In this document: piece by piece, positions 35,119 to 42,780 of the stretch | Position numbering within the stretch: the stretch's first letter is position 1 | How the letters are laid out: each line of letters starts with the position of its first letter | Source: Robinsoniella sp. | Lineage (GTDB): Bacteria > Bacillota > Clostridia > Lachnospirales > Lachnospiraceae | Assembly (NCBI GenBank): GCA_023664735.1 | Contig: JAMPFB010000010.1 | Span: 1-50,627 of the forward strand | Reading direction: 5' to 3' | Length of the DNA: 50,627 nt | Translations under genes and position numbers: made by a program | Notes under the pieces: model-generated | What the model saw: the letters and a program-made list of their open reading frames with translations, nothing else | What the model was told of the DNA's origin: nothing | The model's database searches: none

Positions 35119-35829
35119 ATGGCAACAAAACAAAAAATTTTAATTGTAGATGATGACAATAATATTGCTGAGCTGATTTCCCTCTATTTGACAAAGGAAT
35201 GCTTCGACACCCTGATTGTAGGGGATGGGGAATCTGCCTTAGAAGCATTGAAAACCTTTCAGCCCAATTTGATTTTATTGGATTTAATGCTTCCGGGCAT
35301 AGACGGCTATGAAGTATGCCGCTCAGTCCGGTCTGGCTCAAACATTCCCATTATCATGCTTTCCGCAAAAGGAGAAATATTTGACAAGGTGCTGGGGCTT
35401 GAGCTGGGCGCCGATGACTATATGGAAAAGCCTTTTGATTCTAAGGAGCTGGTGGCAAGAGTAAAGGCAGTGCTGCGCCGCTACAAACAGACTTCTATAA
35501 ATGGCGAGCAGGCAGATCAGACAAAAAAGGTAGAATACAAGGATCTTGTCATCAACTTAACCAACTATTCCGTATTTTACAAGGGGAAGGTGGTTGAAAT
35601 GCCCCCAAAGGAGCTGGAATTGCTATATTTCCTTGCTTCCTCTCCCAATCAGGTATTTACACGGGAACAGCTTTTAGACCAGATATGGGGCTATGAATAT
35701 ATCGGAGATACCCGGACGGTAGATGTACACATTAAAAGACTTCGGGAAAAAATCAGCGACCATGAGGAATGGGGACTTTCCACCGTATGGGGCATTGGCT
35801 ACAAATTTGAAGTAAAATCACGGGGATAG
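35119..35829 (+). CDS. Two-component response regulator, OmpR/PhoB family
   Basis: A 236-residue regulator. The receiver domain has the acidic pocket DDD (11-13), the phosphorylation site Asp-55 in LILLDLMLPG, and the Lys in YMEKPFD. The C-terminal winged helix has the segments PPKELELLYFLASSP, TREQLLDQIWGYEY and RTVDVHIKRLREKI. It should bind direct repeats when phosphorylated. AAGGAGG precedes the ATG by 6 bases. The histidine kinase follows by four bases, so they are a cognate pair. Confidence 0.95.
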   Translation: MATKQKILIVDDDNNIAELISLYLTKECFDTLIVGDGESALEALKTFQPNLILLDLMLPGIDGYEVCRSVRSGSNIPIIMLSAKGEIFDKVLGLELGADDYMEKPFDSKELVARVKAVLRRYKQTSINGEQADQTKKVEYKDLVINLTNYSVFYKGKVVEMPPKELELLYFLASSPNQVFTREQLLDQIWGYEYIGDTRTVDVHIKRLREKISDHEEWGLSTVWGIGYKFEVKSRG

Positions 35830-35832
35830 GCT

Positions 35833-37263
35833 ATGAAAAAGACACTGTATCTGAAATTTTTATTGGCATATATTATTTTTGGCTGCTTCGGTTTTATTGT
35901 GGTAGCCACTTTTTCTTCCAGCCTGACTTTAGAGCATTTGAAAAGGGAAAATGCAGAAACTCTTTACCGGGAAGCCTCTATGATTTCCAAAACCTATGCC
36001 GCCGAGCTGTATTCCAGCCGGATTACTTTGGAATCAGCATATACCCAGCTAAATGCCCTTGGAACTTACCTTTCTGCAGATATCTGGATTGTCAATCCTT
36101 CCGGTACGGTTGTATTAAATTCCGGAGAGGCTACTAATGTGGACAATCCAAAAGTCATTGCTAACTTTGACCCTGCAATTACTTCCGATTCTTACTATGT
36201 AACAGGGGATTTCTTTGGAGAATTTGAAGAGGAGGTACTTAGCGTCTTTACTCCTATTTCCTCCAATTATAAAATTAAAGGTTACGTAGTCATTCATAAG
36301 CCCATGAGCGATATTTACAAATCCAGCGACAGTCTGTTAGGCATAACTTACATCACCTTAGTGCTGCTGATTCTTCTTTCCCTCATTATCTTATTCTTTT
36401 TTACGGAAATGTTCTACTTCCCTTTAAAGAGGATTATTACAGCTACGGAGCAGTATGCCAGCGGTAATATGCACTATGAGCTGTCAGTGGAAAGTACGGA
36501 CGAAATGGGCTATCTTGCCGCTTCCTTAAATTATATGGCAAGCGAGATTGCCCGCTCGGAGGATAATCAAAAAAAATTCGTGGCAAATGTTTCCCACGAC
36601 TTCCGCTCGCCCCTCACTTCCATAAAAGGATACTTGGAAGCCATGCTTGACGGCACCATTCCCCCCGAAATGCATGAAAAGTACCTGACTATTGTTTTGA
36701 ATGAAACTGACCGGCTCACCAAGCTTACGAACAGCCTGCTTACTTTAAACAATTTAAATACAAAAGGGGTGGTGTTGGAGCGCAACGACTTTGAGCTTAA
36801 CCGGATGATTAAGGAAACTGTGGAAACCTTTGAAGGCACCTGTAACAAGAAGCAGATTTTGATTGATTTGATTCTGACAGGAGATGTAATGTATGTAAAC
36901 GGGGATATGACCAAAATCCAACAGGTGCTTTACAATCTTTTGGACAATGCCATCAAGTTTTCCCATAACAACTCCGTTATTACAATTGAAACACGGGAAA
37001 AAAACAATAAGCTTTTTGTTTCCGTAAAGGATAATGGCATTGGTATTCCAAAGGACAGCCTGAAATTGATTTTTGACCGTTTTTACAAAACAGATTTATC
37101 CCGTGGAAAGGATAAAAAGGGCACCGGGCTTGGACTGTCCATAACGAAGGAGATTATCCATTCTCATGGGGAGAATATAAATGTGATAAGTACAGAAGGG
37201 GTTGGAAGTGAATTTATTTTTACTTTGCAGAAGGCGGAGAATATGGATTTAGGGGATGATTGA
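35833..37263 (+). CDS. Sensor histidine kinase (HAMP, class I)
   Basis: A 476-residue kinase. Membrane helices lie at about 8-28 and 168-190 and enclose a roughly 135-residue outside sensor, probably a Cache/PAS fold (IWIVNPSGTVVLNSG). A HAMP domain follows, then the H-box FVANVSHDFRSPL with His-255, the N-box YNLLDNAIKFS, G1 DNGIGIP and G2 GTGLGLS. It should phosphorylate the adjacent regulator. The signal is unknown; layout resembles WalK/PhoR-type kinases. Confidence 0.95.
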   Translation: MKKTLYLKFLLAYIIFGCFGFIVVATFSSSLTLEHLKRENAETLYREASMISKTYAAELYSSRITLESAYTQLNALGTYLSADIWIVNPSGTVVLNSGEATNVDNPKVIANFDPAITSDSYYVTGDFFGEFEEEVLSVFTPISSNYKIKGYVVIHKPMSDIYKSSDSLLGITYITLVLLILLSLIILFFFTEMFYFPLKRIITATEQYASGNMHYELSVESTDEMGYLAASLNYMASEIARSEDNQKKFVANVSHDFRSPLTSIKGYLEAMLDGTIPPEMHEKYLTIVLNETDRLTKLTNSLLTLNNLNTKGVVLERNDFELNRMIKETVETFEGTCNKKQILIDLILTGDVMYVNGDMTKIQQVLYNLLDNAIKFSHNNSVITIETREKNNKLFVSVKDNGIGIPKDSLKLIFDRFYKTDLSRGKDKKGTGLGLSITKEIIHSHGENINVISTEGVGSEFIFTLQKAENMDLGDD

Positions 37264-37409
37264 TTTTGATTTCCATTGTCTGACTACAACAAATTGTGAC
37301 AAGAACTTATTGAGGGCAGCCGCTTCTATGGCTTTCCCTATTTCTATCTATAATATAGTATATCGGACAGCAGGGCGCAAGGACAAAACGCACGTTTCTT
37401 CTACTATTC

Positions 37410-37435
37410 GTAACCGTCCAGCCTACAGGCGCCAT
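37410..37435 (+). repeat. Remnant of a family 1 left arm
   Basis: GTAACCGTCCAGCCTACAGG matches the family 1 terminal arm with a few transitions and then loses similarity. There is no core and no right arm. It sits in the 357-bp gap between the kinase and hsp20; the rest of this gap (37264-37505) shows no gene. Confidence 0.55.
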
Positions 37436-37509
37436 GCAAAGATCCCCCTTTCCTTTGTATGCTTATCGATTGATAATTTATATATATTTCATAAAATTTT
37501 CACACATTT

Positions 37510-37554
37510 TTAGCACTCACCTATTGACTCTGCTAACAATACGTGTTATATAAT
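37510..37554 (+). promoter_or_regulatory. hsp20 promoter overlapped by a CIRCE-like operator
   Basis: TTAGCACTC at 37510-37518, nine bases, then CTCTGCTAA at 37528-37536. The canonical operator is TTAGCACTC-N9-GAGTGCTAA, so the left half is perfect and the right half has three mismatches. TTGACT (37524-37529) and TATATA or TATAAT (37547-37554) give a promoter that overlaps the operator. HrcA control is inferred. Confidence 0.7.
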
Positions 37555-37629
37555 AAATATAACAAATAAAACACTAATTACTGCTGGCACAGCAATAGCC
37601 GGCAGCCATCAATAAGGAGGATGAATATT

Positions 37630-38064
37630 ATGTTAGCACCTAGTATCTTTTCAAATAACTTTATGGATGATTTTTTCCGGGATGCCTTTGGAGATTTTGG
37701 CAGAATGCCCCACGCAAACATGAACAGTCTTATGAATACGGATGTAAAGGAATTTGACGACAAATATGAAATGGCATTAGAGCTGCCCGGCTATAAGAAA
37801 GAAGATATTCAAGCCGAGTTAAAGGACGGTTATCTTTGTATTCAGGCGAAACACAATGAAGAAAAAGAGGTTAAGGATGATAACGGCAAGTTCATTCATA
37901 AGGAACGGTTTACAGGCAAATGCCAAAGAAGCTTTTATGTGGGAGATCATGTAAAGCAGGAGGATATTGTGGCAAGCTTTGAAAACGGCATTTTGAATCT
38001 TCAAATTCCAAAGGCCGCTTCTGTTCCAGAAGTAGAGGAACGAAAATATATTGCAATCCAGTAA
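37630..38064 (+). CDS. Small heat shock protein, Hsp20/alpha-crystallin family
   Basis: A 144-residue chaperone. The alpha-crystallin domain (about 40-130) contains YEMALELPGYKKEDIQAELK, then the strand KERFTGKCQRSFYVG and FENGILNLQIPKA, with an I-x-I-like tail (YIAIQ). It holds unfolding proteins in solution. I start at MLAPSIF, because AGGAGG lies directly before an upstream in-frame ATG but at a normal gap from this one. The CIRCE-like operator upstream fits a heat-shock role. Confidence 0.93.
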   Translation: MLAPSIFSNNFMDDFFRDAFGDFGRMPHANMNSLMNTDVKEFDDKYEMALELPGYKKEDIQAELKDGYLCIQAKHNEEKEVKDDNGKFIHKERFTGKCQRSFYVGDHVKQEDIVASFENGILNLQIPKAASVPEVEERKYIAIQ

Positions 38065-38170
38065 GCAGTGATTTCCTTTCCCACAGAAAATTTTCCTCAC
38101 GGGCTTAGGAAAGCTTCTATATAATGCCGGGAAATGAAAAATATTCCCGTAAGGATTTCTTGATATGATA

Positions 38171-38220
38171 CCCCTTAGGTAGACAAGGAAAATAAATAAA
38201 GTCTGCTTAGGGGGATTTTT
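38171..38220 (+). terminator. Terminator after hsp20
   Basis: CCCCTTAGGTAGAC pairs with GTCTGCTTAGGGGG, using several G-U pairs on the plus strand and one or two internal mismatches, and ATTTTT follows. Confidence 0.65.
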
Positions 38221-38247
38221 ATGCCGGGGTAGCTGAGGCTCGCTTCA

Positions 38248-38439
38248 GTAACAGTTCAGCCACAGGCACAGAGAAAGGGGCACACAGAGCATGTTTTCTT
38301 AAGGAGCCCTTATAAAAACGCCAGCGCTTAGCGAGGTATTTTCGAGCTTAGCGCTGCTGCGTTTTTATAGAGCGAGAGCGTGGCGACGTAGAAAATATGC
38401 TCTGCGTGACCCTTTCTCTGTGCCTGTGGCTGAACTGTT
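38248..38439 (+). repeat. Family 1 palindromic element, copy F
   Basis: A complete copy between the convergent hsp20 and tcdA genes. The arms TAACAGTTCAGCCACAGGCA and its complement pair with a few mismatches near AAAGGGGCACACAG. The core has GAGCGAGAGCG, the GAGA version of the GAAA mini-hairpin loop seen in the other copies. Confidence 0.93.
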
Positions 38440-38440
38440 C

Positions 38441-38472
38441 CCCCGCCCTGCGCCTGTGGGCCAAACTGTTAC
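38441..38472 (+). repeat. Extra family 1 right-arm remnant behind copy F
   Basis: CCGCCCTGCGCCTGTGGGCC followed by AAACTGTTAC repeats the kind of right arm seen in other copies (compare CCGCCCTG in copy B and GCCTGTGGGCTGAACTGTTAC in copy D). It has no core of its own and directly follows the end of copy F. Confidence 0.65.
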
Positions 38473-38477
38473 TTGCT

Positions 38478-39209
38478 TCAGCTATTAATCCCTACAATAT
38501 CCTTTACCACTTCACCTGCCATAATCAGCCCTGCCACGGAAGGCACAAAGGCTGTGCTGCCGGGAATTGCCCGTTTTTGGGGTTTTTTGGATTTTATCTC
38601 TTGGCAGGAGCTTTCAGCAGGGGTTATTGCCGGCTCCTTTGAATAGACCACCTTTAGCTTTTTTACACCCCTTGCCCGAAGCTCCTTGCGCATGACCTTT
38701 GCTAAGGGGCACATGCTTGTTTTATAAATATCCTCCACCTGAAACATGGTGGGGTCTAATTTGTTGCCGGCTCCCATACAGCTAATTATGGGGATGCCGG
38801 CTTCTTGTGCCTGCAGGACAAGCTCAATTTTTGCCGTTACCGTGTCCACCGCATCCACTACATAAGAATAGTCCGAAAAACAAAAGTTTTCTTTTTCTTC
38901 CGGTAGATAAAAACACCGATGGGTATATACTACTGCATCCGGATTAATGTCCAGTATCCGTTCTTTCATTACATCTACTTTATATTGTCCAACAGTTTTC
39001 CTTGTGGCAATAATCTGTCGGTTTATATTAGTAAGGCATACCCGGTCATTATCAATTAAGTCAAAGGTTCCGATTCCCGATCTGGCAAGCGCCTCCACTG
39101 TATAGCCGCCCACTCCGCCAATTCCAAATACCGCTACCCTTGCTTGCTTTAATGCTTCCATTGCTTCTTTTCCTAAAAGCAGCTCTGTTCTTGAAAATTG
39201 CTCTGACAT
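38478..39209 (-). CDS. tcdA: tRNA threonylcarbamoyladenosine dehydratase
   Basis: A 243-residue E1-like (ThiF/MoeB fold) protein. The nucleotide loop is GIGGVGGYTVEALARSG (residues 31-47), followed by DLIDNDRVCLTNINRQI and VDAVDTVTAK. It activates the t6A base of tRNAs with ATP to form the cyclic hydantoin ct6A. The active-site region around SCMGAGNKLDPT fits TcdA rather than ThiF or MoeB. The C-terminal part (MAGEVVKDIVGI) is typical. GGAGTCC precedes the ATG. Confidence 0.93.
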   Translation of the reverse strand: MSEQFSRTELLLGKEAMEALKQARVAVFGIGGVGGYTVEALARSGIGTFDLIDNDRVCLTNINRQIIATRKTVGQYKVDVMKERILDINPDAVVYTHRCFYLPEEKENFCFSDYSYVVDAVDTVTAKIELVLQAQEAGIPIISCMGAGNKLDPTMFQVEDIYKTSMCPLAKVMRKELRARGVKKLKVVYSKEPAITPAESSCQEIKSKKPQKRAIPGSTAFVPSVAGLIMAGEVVKDIVGINS

Positions 39210-39310
39210 ATGGACTCCTTCCGCTCCTTTGCCCCTCCGCCTGCTGTTTTCATCTCATCATCTGCGGCATCAGGGCCGGCATGACAAATATCTTCTTTAT
39301 TATTGCATTA

Positions 39311-41182
39311 TCATTTCAAGCACTCATGCACCCATGAAATAAAGTTGCTCTCGCTGCTGCCCGTACGTTCTGCCTGCGTGTGGCCTGCGCCCCAAACAGT
39401 CTCAAAGTCCACTTCACTGCCATAAGCTTCAAGTGCAAGCGCAAGATTGATTTCTGTGCAAAGTGCCGTGTCACCCTGCTCAATACCTGTACGGATACGG
39501 AAATACTTTGCTACATTCGCAGTCCCTGCACCCTCATAGTAATCGCAGAGGTAGTACATTGGGTTATACATATTCACACGGTAAGCAACGGTGTTCCCAC
39601 AACTATCGGTCTTTGCCAAATCTCCGGCAAAGTCATCTCCATAGCCCGTGTCTTCAAGGAGCGCCGCTTCAATAGCATCAAAATGTGCGCCTGCACCATT
39701 ACCGTAACCGAATAAAGTATTTTCCCCCTGTGAACCATCAAGGGCATCAAATGCGCCCACATCCTTCGATGGGTTTTTCAGGGCTGCAACAAAGTCTGCT
39801 ATGCTTGTTATAGTTGCTTTATTAGTTGACTCGTTATAAGTAACCCACTGCCCCTCTGCATTAAGTGCATCAATATAATCTTGAGCCGTTTCGTAAGTAC
39901 CACTAATAAAAATGCCGCCTGAAGCACCATTGCGGTTAATATCATCAATGGCTGTAAAGTCTTTGTTACCGTCATCTGGAAACCGCCCTTTGAACTCCTC
40001 AGGGATATTACCATCGTCAATATCACCTCTGCCGCCACGCATATCATTGCCCTTTTCATGATATTGTTTTATTTCATCTGGAATTTCATCTGAATCAATA
40101 CCGCCTCTGCCACCACGCATACCGTTGCCGAATCCACCCATGCCCCCTTTTGAACTATCGTCCGCATTATATGGAAATGTTGTGTCGATAAGGAAATTGT
40201 TCAGAGACTGCTCCACTACAGCTTTGATATACTCGTAGTAGCTTCCTGACTGATAAATGCCCTCATCCGATTCATCAAGAGTGAGTACATTATTGTTACT
40301 GTCAGTGAGCTGCAAAGCATTGATATAGTCTGCAAAAGCTGTTGCAAGCCCGTCCGAGAGAGCCTTTGTATCGTCATCAAGTCCTGTACGGGCTGAGCCC
40401 AAATTCCACTCATATGCTGCATCGGCAACATCAAGGTTCGTTATAGGACACCAGCACATGGAACCTGTAATTGCATCGCTCACACCGCTTACCGCACCTA
40501 TCTCTTCAAGATAAGGCGTGTAAAGTCCGCTGTCACCTGTAGCGCCCATAAGCGCTGACTGCGCACCGCCCCCACTCATGCCAAAAGAAAAAATACGTTC
40601 TGTTGAACCCGGCAAAATATCCCCATTGTAGCGGTAATAACGTACTGCCGCTTTCAAATCGGTCACGCCTGCCGGAGCGCCTACGTCACGTCCCCGGCAT
40701 CCTGCATACATATACACAAATCCCTCATTCGTATAAGCTGTCACATCGGTATAATCAGCAGGGGCATTCATAGCAGAATAGCCCGGAGTATCGACAGGAA
40801 ATATAACAGGTGCAGTTGCTGCAGTATAATTTCCAACCGCTGCTTCTTCATTCACGCTGCAGGTATATGTGCCGTCACCATTATCTTCACCTGAAAAATA
40901 TGCGCCGGGTACGAAAATCCCCATGGTTTCGTATGTTTTATCTGCAGGGTTACCGCAGTAACAGATGCCAACCTGCCAGTATACATCATCATCTGCATGA
41001 TACTGCCATTTTTCCATATCTATTTTTGCAAGTCCGGGTTCTACCTCCACTTCTTCTACCTCCGTTTCCGATTCCGCTTCTTTTGTGTCTGCCACAGGGT
41101 TTTTCGGACTGCCATTTGCTCCACAGCCTGTAAGCATTACCGCTGTAAGCAAAAGCGCAGCCATGGTTTTCATTTTATTCAT
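39311..41182 (-). CDS. Tannase/feruloyl esterase-like lipoprotein with a duplicated Gly-Arg insert
   Basis: A 623-residue exported lipoprotein. The signal peptide ends in the lipobox LTGC (Cys-20), followed by an acidic linker. The alpha/beta-hydrolase core has GCRGRDVGAP, the nucleophile Ser-203 in GMSGGGAQSALMGATG, CPITNLDVADAAYEW, and a C-terminal His in VWGAGHTQ near 601. These segments match bacterial subtype B tannases, which split galloyl esters; the true substrate here is unknown. An insert at about 346-405 holds two related units, each starting MRGGRG and ending with an IP-x-E-x-K motif. The ATG overlaps the end of the flavodoxin-fold gene, and GGAGG precedes it, so the two are translated together. 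Confidence 0.82.
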   Translation of the reverse strand: MNKMKTMAALLLTAVMLTGCGANGSPKNPVADTKEAESETEVEEVEVEPGLAKIDMEKWQYHADDDVYWQVGICYCGNPADKTYETMGIFVPGAYFSGEDNGDGTYTCSVNEEAAVGNYTAATAPVIFPVDTPGYSAMNAPADYTDVTAYTNEGFVYMYAGCRGRDVGAPAGVTDLKAAVRYYRYNGDILPGSTERIFSFGMSGGGAQSALMGATGDSGLYTPYLEEIGAVSGVSDAITGSMCWCPITNLDVADAAYEWNLGSARTGLDDDTKALSDGLATAFADYINALQLTDSNNNVLTLDESDEGIYQSGSYYEYIKAVVEQSLNNFLIDTTFPYNADDSSKGGMGGFGNGMRGGRGGIDSDEIPDEIKQYHEKGNDMRGGRGDIDDGNIPEEFKGRFPDDGNKDFTAIDDINRNGASGGIFISGTYETAQDYIDALNAEGQWVTYNESTNKATITSIADFVAALKNPSKDVGAFDALDGSQGENTLFGYGNGAGAHFDAIEAALLEDTGYGDDFAGDLAKTDSCGNTVAYRVNMYNPMYYLCDYYEGAGTANVAKYFRIRTGIEQGDTALCTEINLALALEAYGSEVDFETVWGAGHTQAERTGSSESNFISWVHECLK

Positions 41183-42536
41183 TGAGATGACCTCCTTCGC
41201 TTTTTATAAATTTCTTATACGGTGCAATCATGCCTTCATTCATTTTATTCCCCATCTTACTGCTAAGCTTTGGATTGGACATCATGGCTCCCACAAGCAT
41301 CATAAAAAGCATTTGTCCTTTTTTCTTATTAGGCAGATCCTTATAAAAGCCCTGCTTTTTATAAAACTTATGGTCTGCCTTCATCATTCCTCGCATAACA
41401 TAAATCAAATCCCGGAAAATTTTCATGCCGCCAATACCATAAAAATTCTGGGGTGGCACATATTTATGTTCCAGTGCATAACAAAGCTTCCATGACATTT
41501 TCTGAATGCTTTCCTGATCTGTGCCCACTCCTGCGAAATAATTGTGTCCCACCTCAGCACGAGCCTCTATTACCATGCGGAGATTCTCTTCTTTTTTATA
41601 ATTCCCATTTACCAAATAACCAACCGGCATTCCCATAGTCATAGTGCGATGGCCGTTGCAGAACTGCCTGTCATCATAGAGCTTAAAGGAAGCGCCCATG
41701 GAGTGGTCTTTTATGGTAAAGGCATATACAATGGCATCTGCCGTCTGAATCTGGCTGCGTAAAAAATCCCCAAAGCCATCCTGATAGATGCAGGTTCCAT
41801 CAGGGGCACACCTTAAGCAGCCAAGACAGCCTCCTAAAAAGGGATATTCTCCAATATTGATTATTTCTGCTTGAAAGGGCAATATTGCGCAAAAATCTTT
41901 TATCATAGCATGTAGAGAGGAATCCTCTTTTTCTGCATTTGTAACAAGAACCACTCTTTTTCCACTTTTTTTAGCGGTATTTTTAAGGCTTGGCTGATAG
42001 GCGTTTTGCTGTTGGATATTTTTCTGCGGGGCATCTTCTTTTTCTTCTCTTTCAAAAATATCATGCTCCACGCTTTCACAGACAAAGCTCCAAAAATCTT
42101 CTGCCGCCTTTCTGCCTTCCTCTTTTAAAAGGTCTTCCATATCAGCAGACATGCCCTTAATGTACTTAAGCATCAGATCCTGACAATTCTGCTCTATGTA
42201 ATGATGTGCCGTCACATCAAAAAAGTGCTTTGAGGTGGAAATCTGTGTGGCATATTTTTCCGATAAATCCATGCCCTGTTCCTTTAAGAGCTCTATAAAC
42301 CGATGAAGCTGCCAAGGCGCTAAAAATGTATATACCGGATAGGAAAACAAGAGAAAATCCGCTGCTTCTATGGCTTTTTTCGCTTCCGAAAAATCCTTTT
42401 CATAAAACTTGATTTTTTGTCCCGCATCAATTTGCGTCCATTCACAATCTGGAAATTTAGAAGCAATATATAATACAGTCTGCAGCGTTACGCTATATTT
42501 GCCTTTTGGTGAGCCATTGATAATACATACTTTCAT
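41175..42536 (-). CDS. Tandem flavodoxin-fold oxidoreductase with Cys-rich loop
   Basis: A 453-residue protein with two flavodoxin-like domains. The first starts MKVCIINGSPKGKYSVT and has the FSYPVYTFLAPWQ segment. The second starts near residue 208 with KRVVLVTNAEKE. It holds a four-Cys loop GGCLGCLRCAPDGTC, as in iron-sulfur flavoproteins or NADPH-dependent FMN reductases. The C-terminal 80 residues are basic. It may reduce a quinone or aromatic compound with FMN. The start is chosen because AGGAGG lies seven bases upstream; a longer reading from 42701 would add 55 unlike residues. It overlaps the tannase-like gene by eight bases, suggesting joint work on aromatic compounds (inference). Confidence 0.78.
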   Translation of the reverse strand: MKVCIINGSPKGKYSVTLQTVLYIASKFPDCEWTQIDAGQKIKFYEKDFSEAKKAIEAADFLLFSYPVYTFLAPWQLHRFIELLKEQGMDLSEKYATQISTSKHFFDVTAHHYIEQNCQDLMLKYIKGMSADMEDLLKEEGRKAAEDFWSFVCESVEHDIFEREEKEDAPQKNIQQQNAYQPSLKNTAKKSGKRVVLVTNAEKEDSSLHAMIKDFCAILPFQAEIINIGEYPFLGGCLGCLRCAPDGTCIYQDGFGDFLRSQIQTADAIVYAFTIKDHSMGASFKLYDDRQFCNGHRTMTMGMPVGYLVNGNYKKEENLRMVIEARAEVGHNYFAGVGTDQESIQKMSWKLCYALEHKYVPPQNFYGIGGMKIFRDLIYVMRGMMKADHKFYKKQGFYKDLPNKKKGQMLFMMLVGAMMSNPKLSSKMGNKMNEGMIAPYKKFIKSEGGHLNE

Positions 42537-42637
42537 ATTCTTCCTCCTGTTATAAATGCAGCTTCCTTTGAATATTGATAATCTTTGCTGTCCGGGCTTC
42601 TTTGTATGCCTGCTGTTTTCATTGCATAAAAAGAAGC

Positions 42638-42705
42638 CATTATGGAAGAAAAGGGCAAGAACCAGAAGCATCAGCTTAGGTTCATAGCTTAATCCTTCCA
42701 TAATG
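42638..42705. repeat. 11-bp inverted repeat upstream of the flavodoxin-fold gene
   Basis: CATTATGGAAG (42638-42648) and CTTCCATAATG (42695-42705) are exact complements, 46 bases apart, in the leader of the flavodoxin-fold gene. This could be an operator or part of a leader structure. A short upstream frame (MEGLSYEPKLMLLVLALFFH) lies over the repeat. Confidence 0.5.
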
Positions 42706-42752
42706 ACCTCTCCGGATTTTATTTTCCGAACTACATCCAGATTCTTTGATTC

Positions 42753-42761
42753 ATTATAGCA
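42753..42761 (-). promoter_or_regulatory. Extended -10 promoter for the flavodoxin/tannase pair
   Basis: On the minus strand TGCTATAAT fits the extended -10 pattern. The -35 region is weak (AAGACA-like). The leader to the AGGAGG site is about 200 nt. Confidence 0.5.
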
Positions 42762-42780
42762 TAATTTCTATGAAATTGTC

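Noticed and set aside
42537..42701. 55-residue N-terminal extension of the flavodoxin-fold protein
   Set aside because: The flavodoxin fold begins at MKVCIING with a good AGGAGG; the extension is hydrophobic, then basic, and unlike the family.
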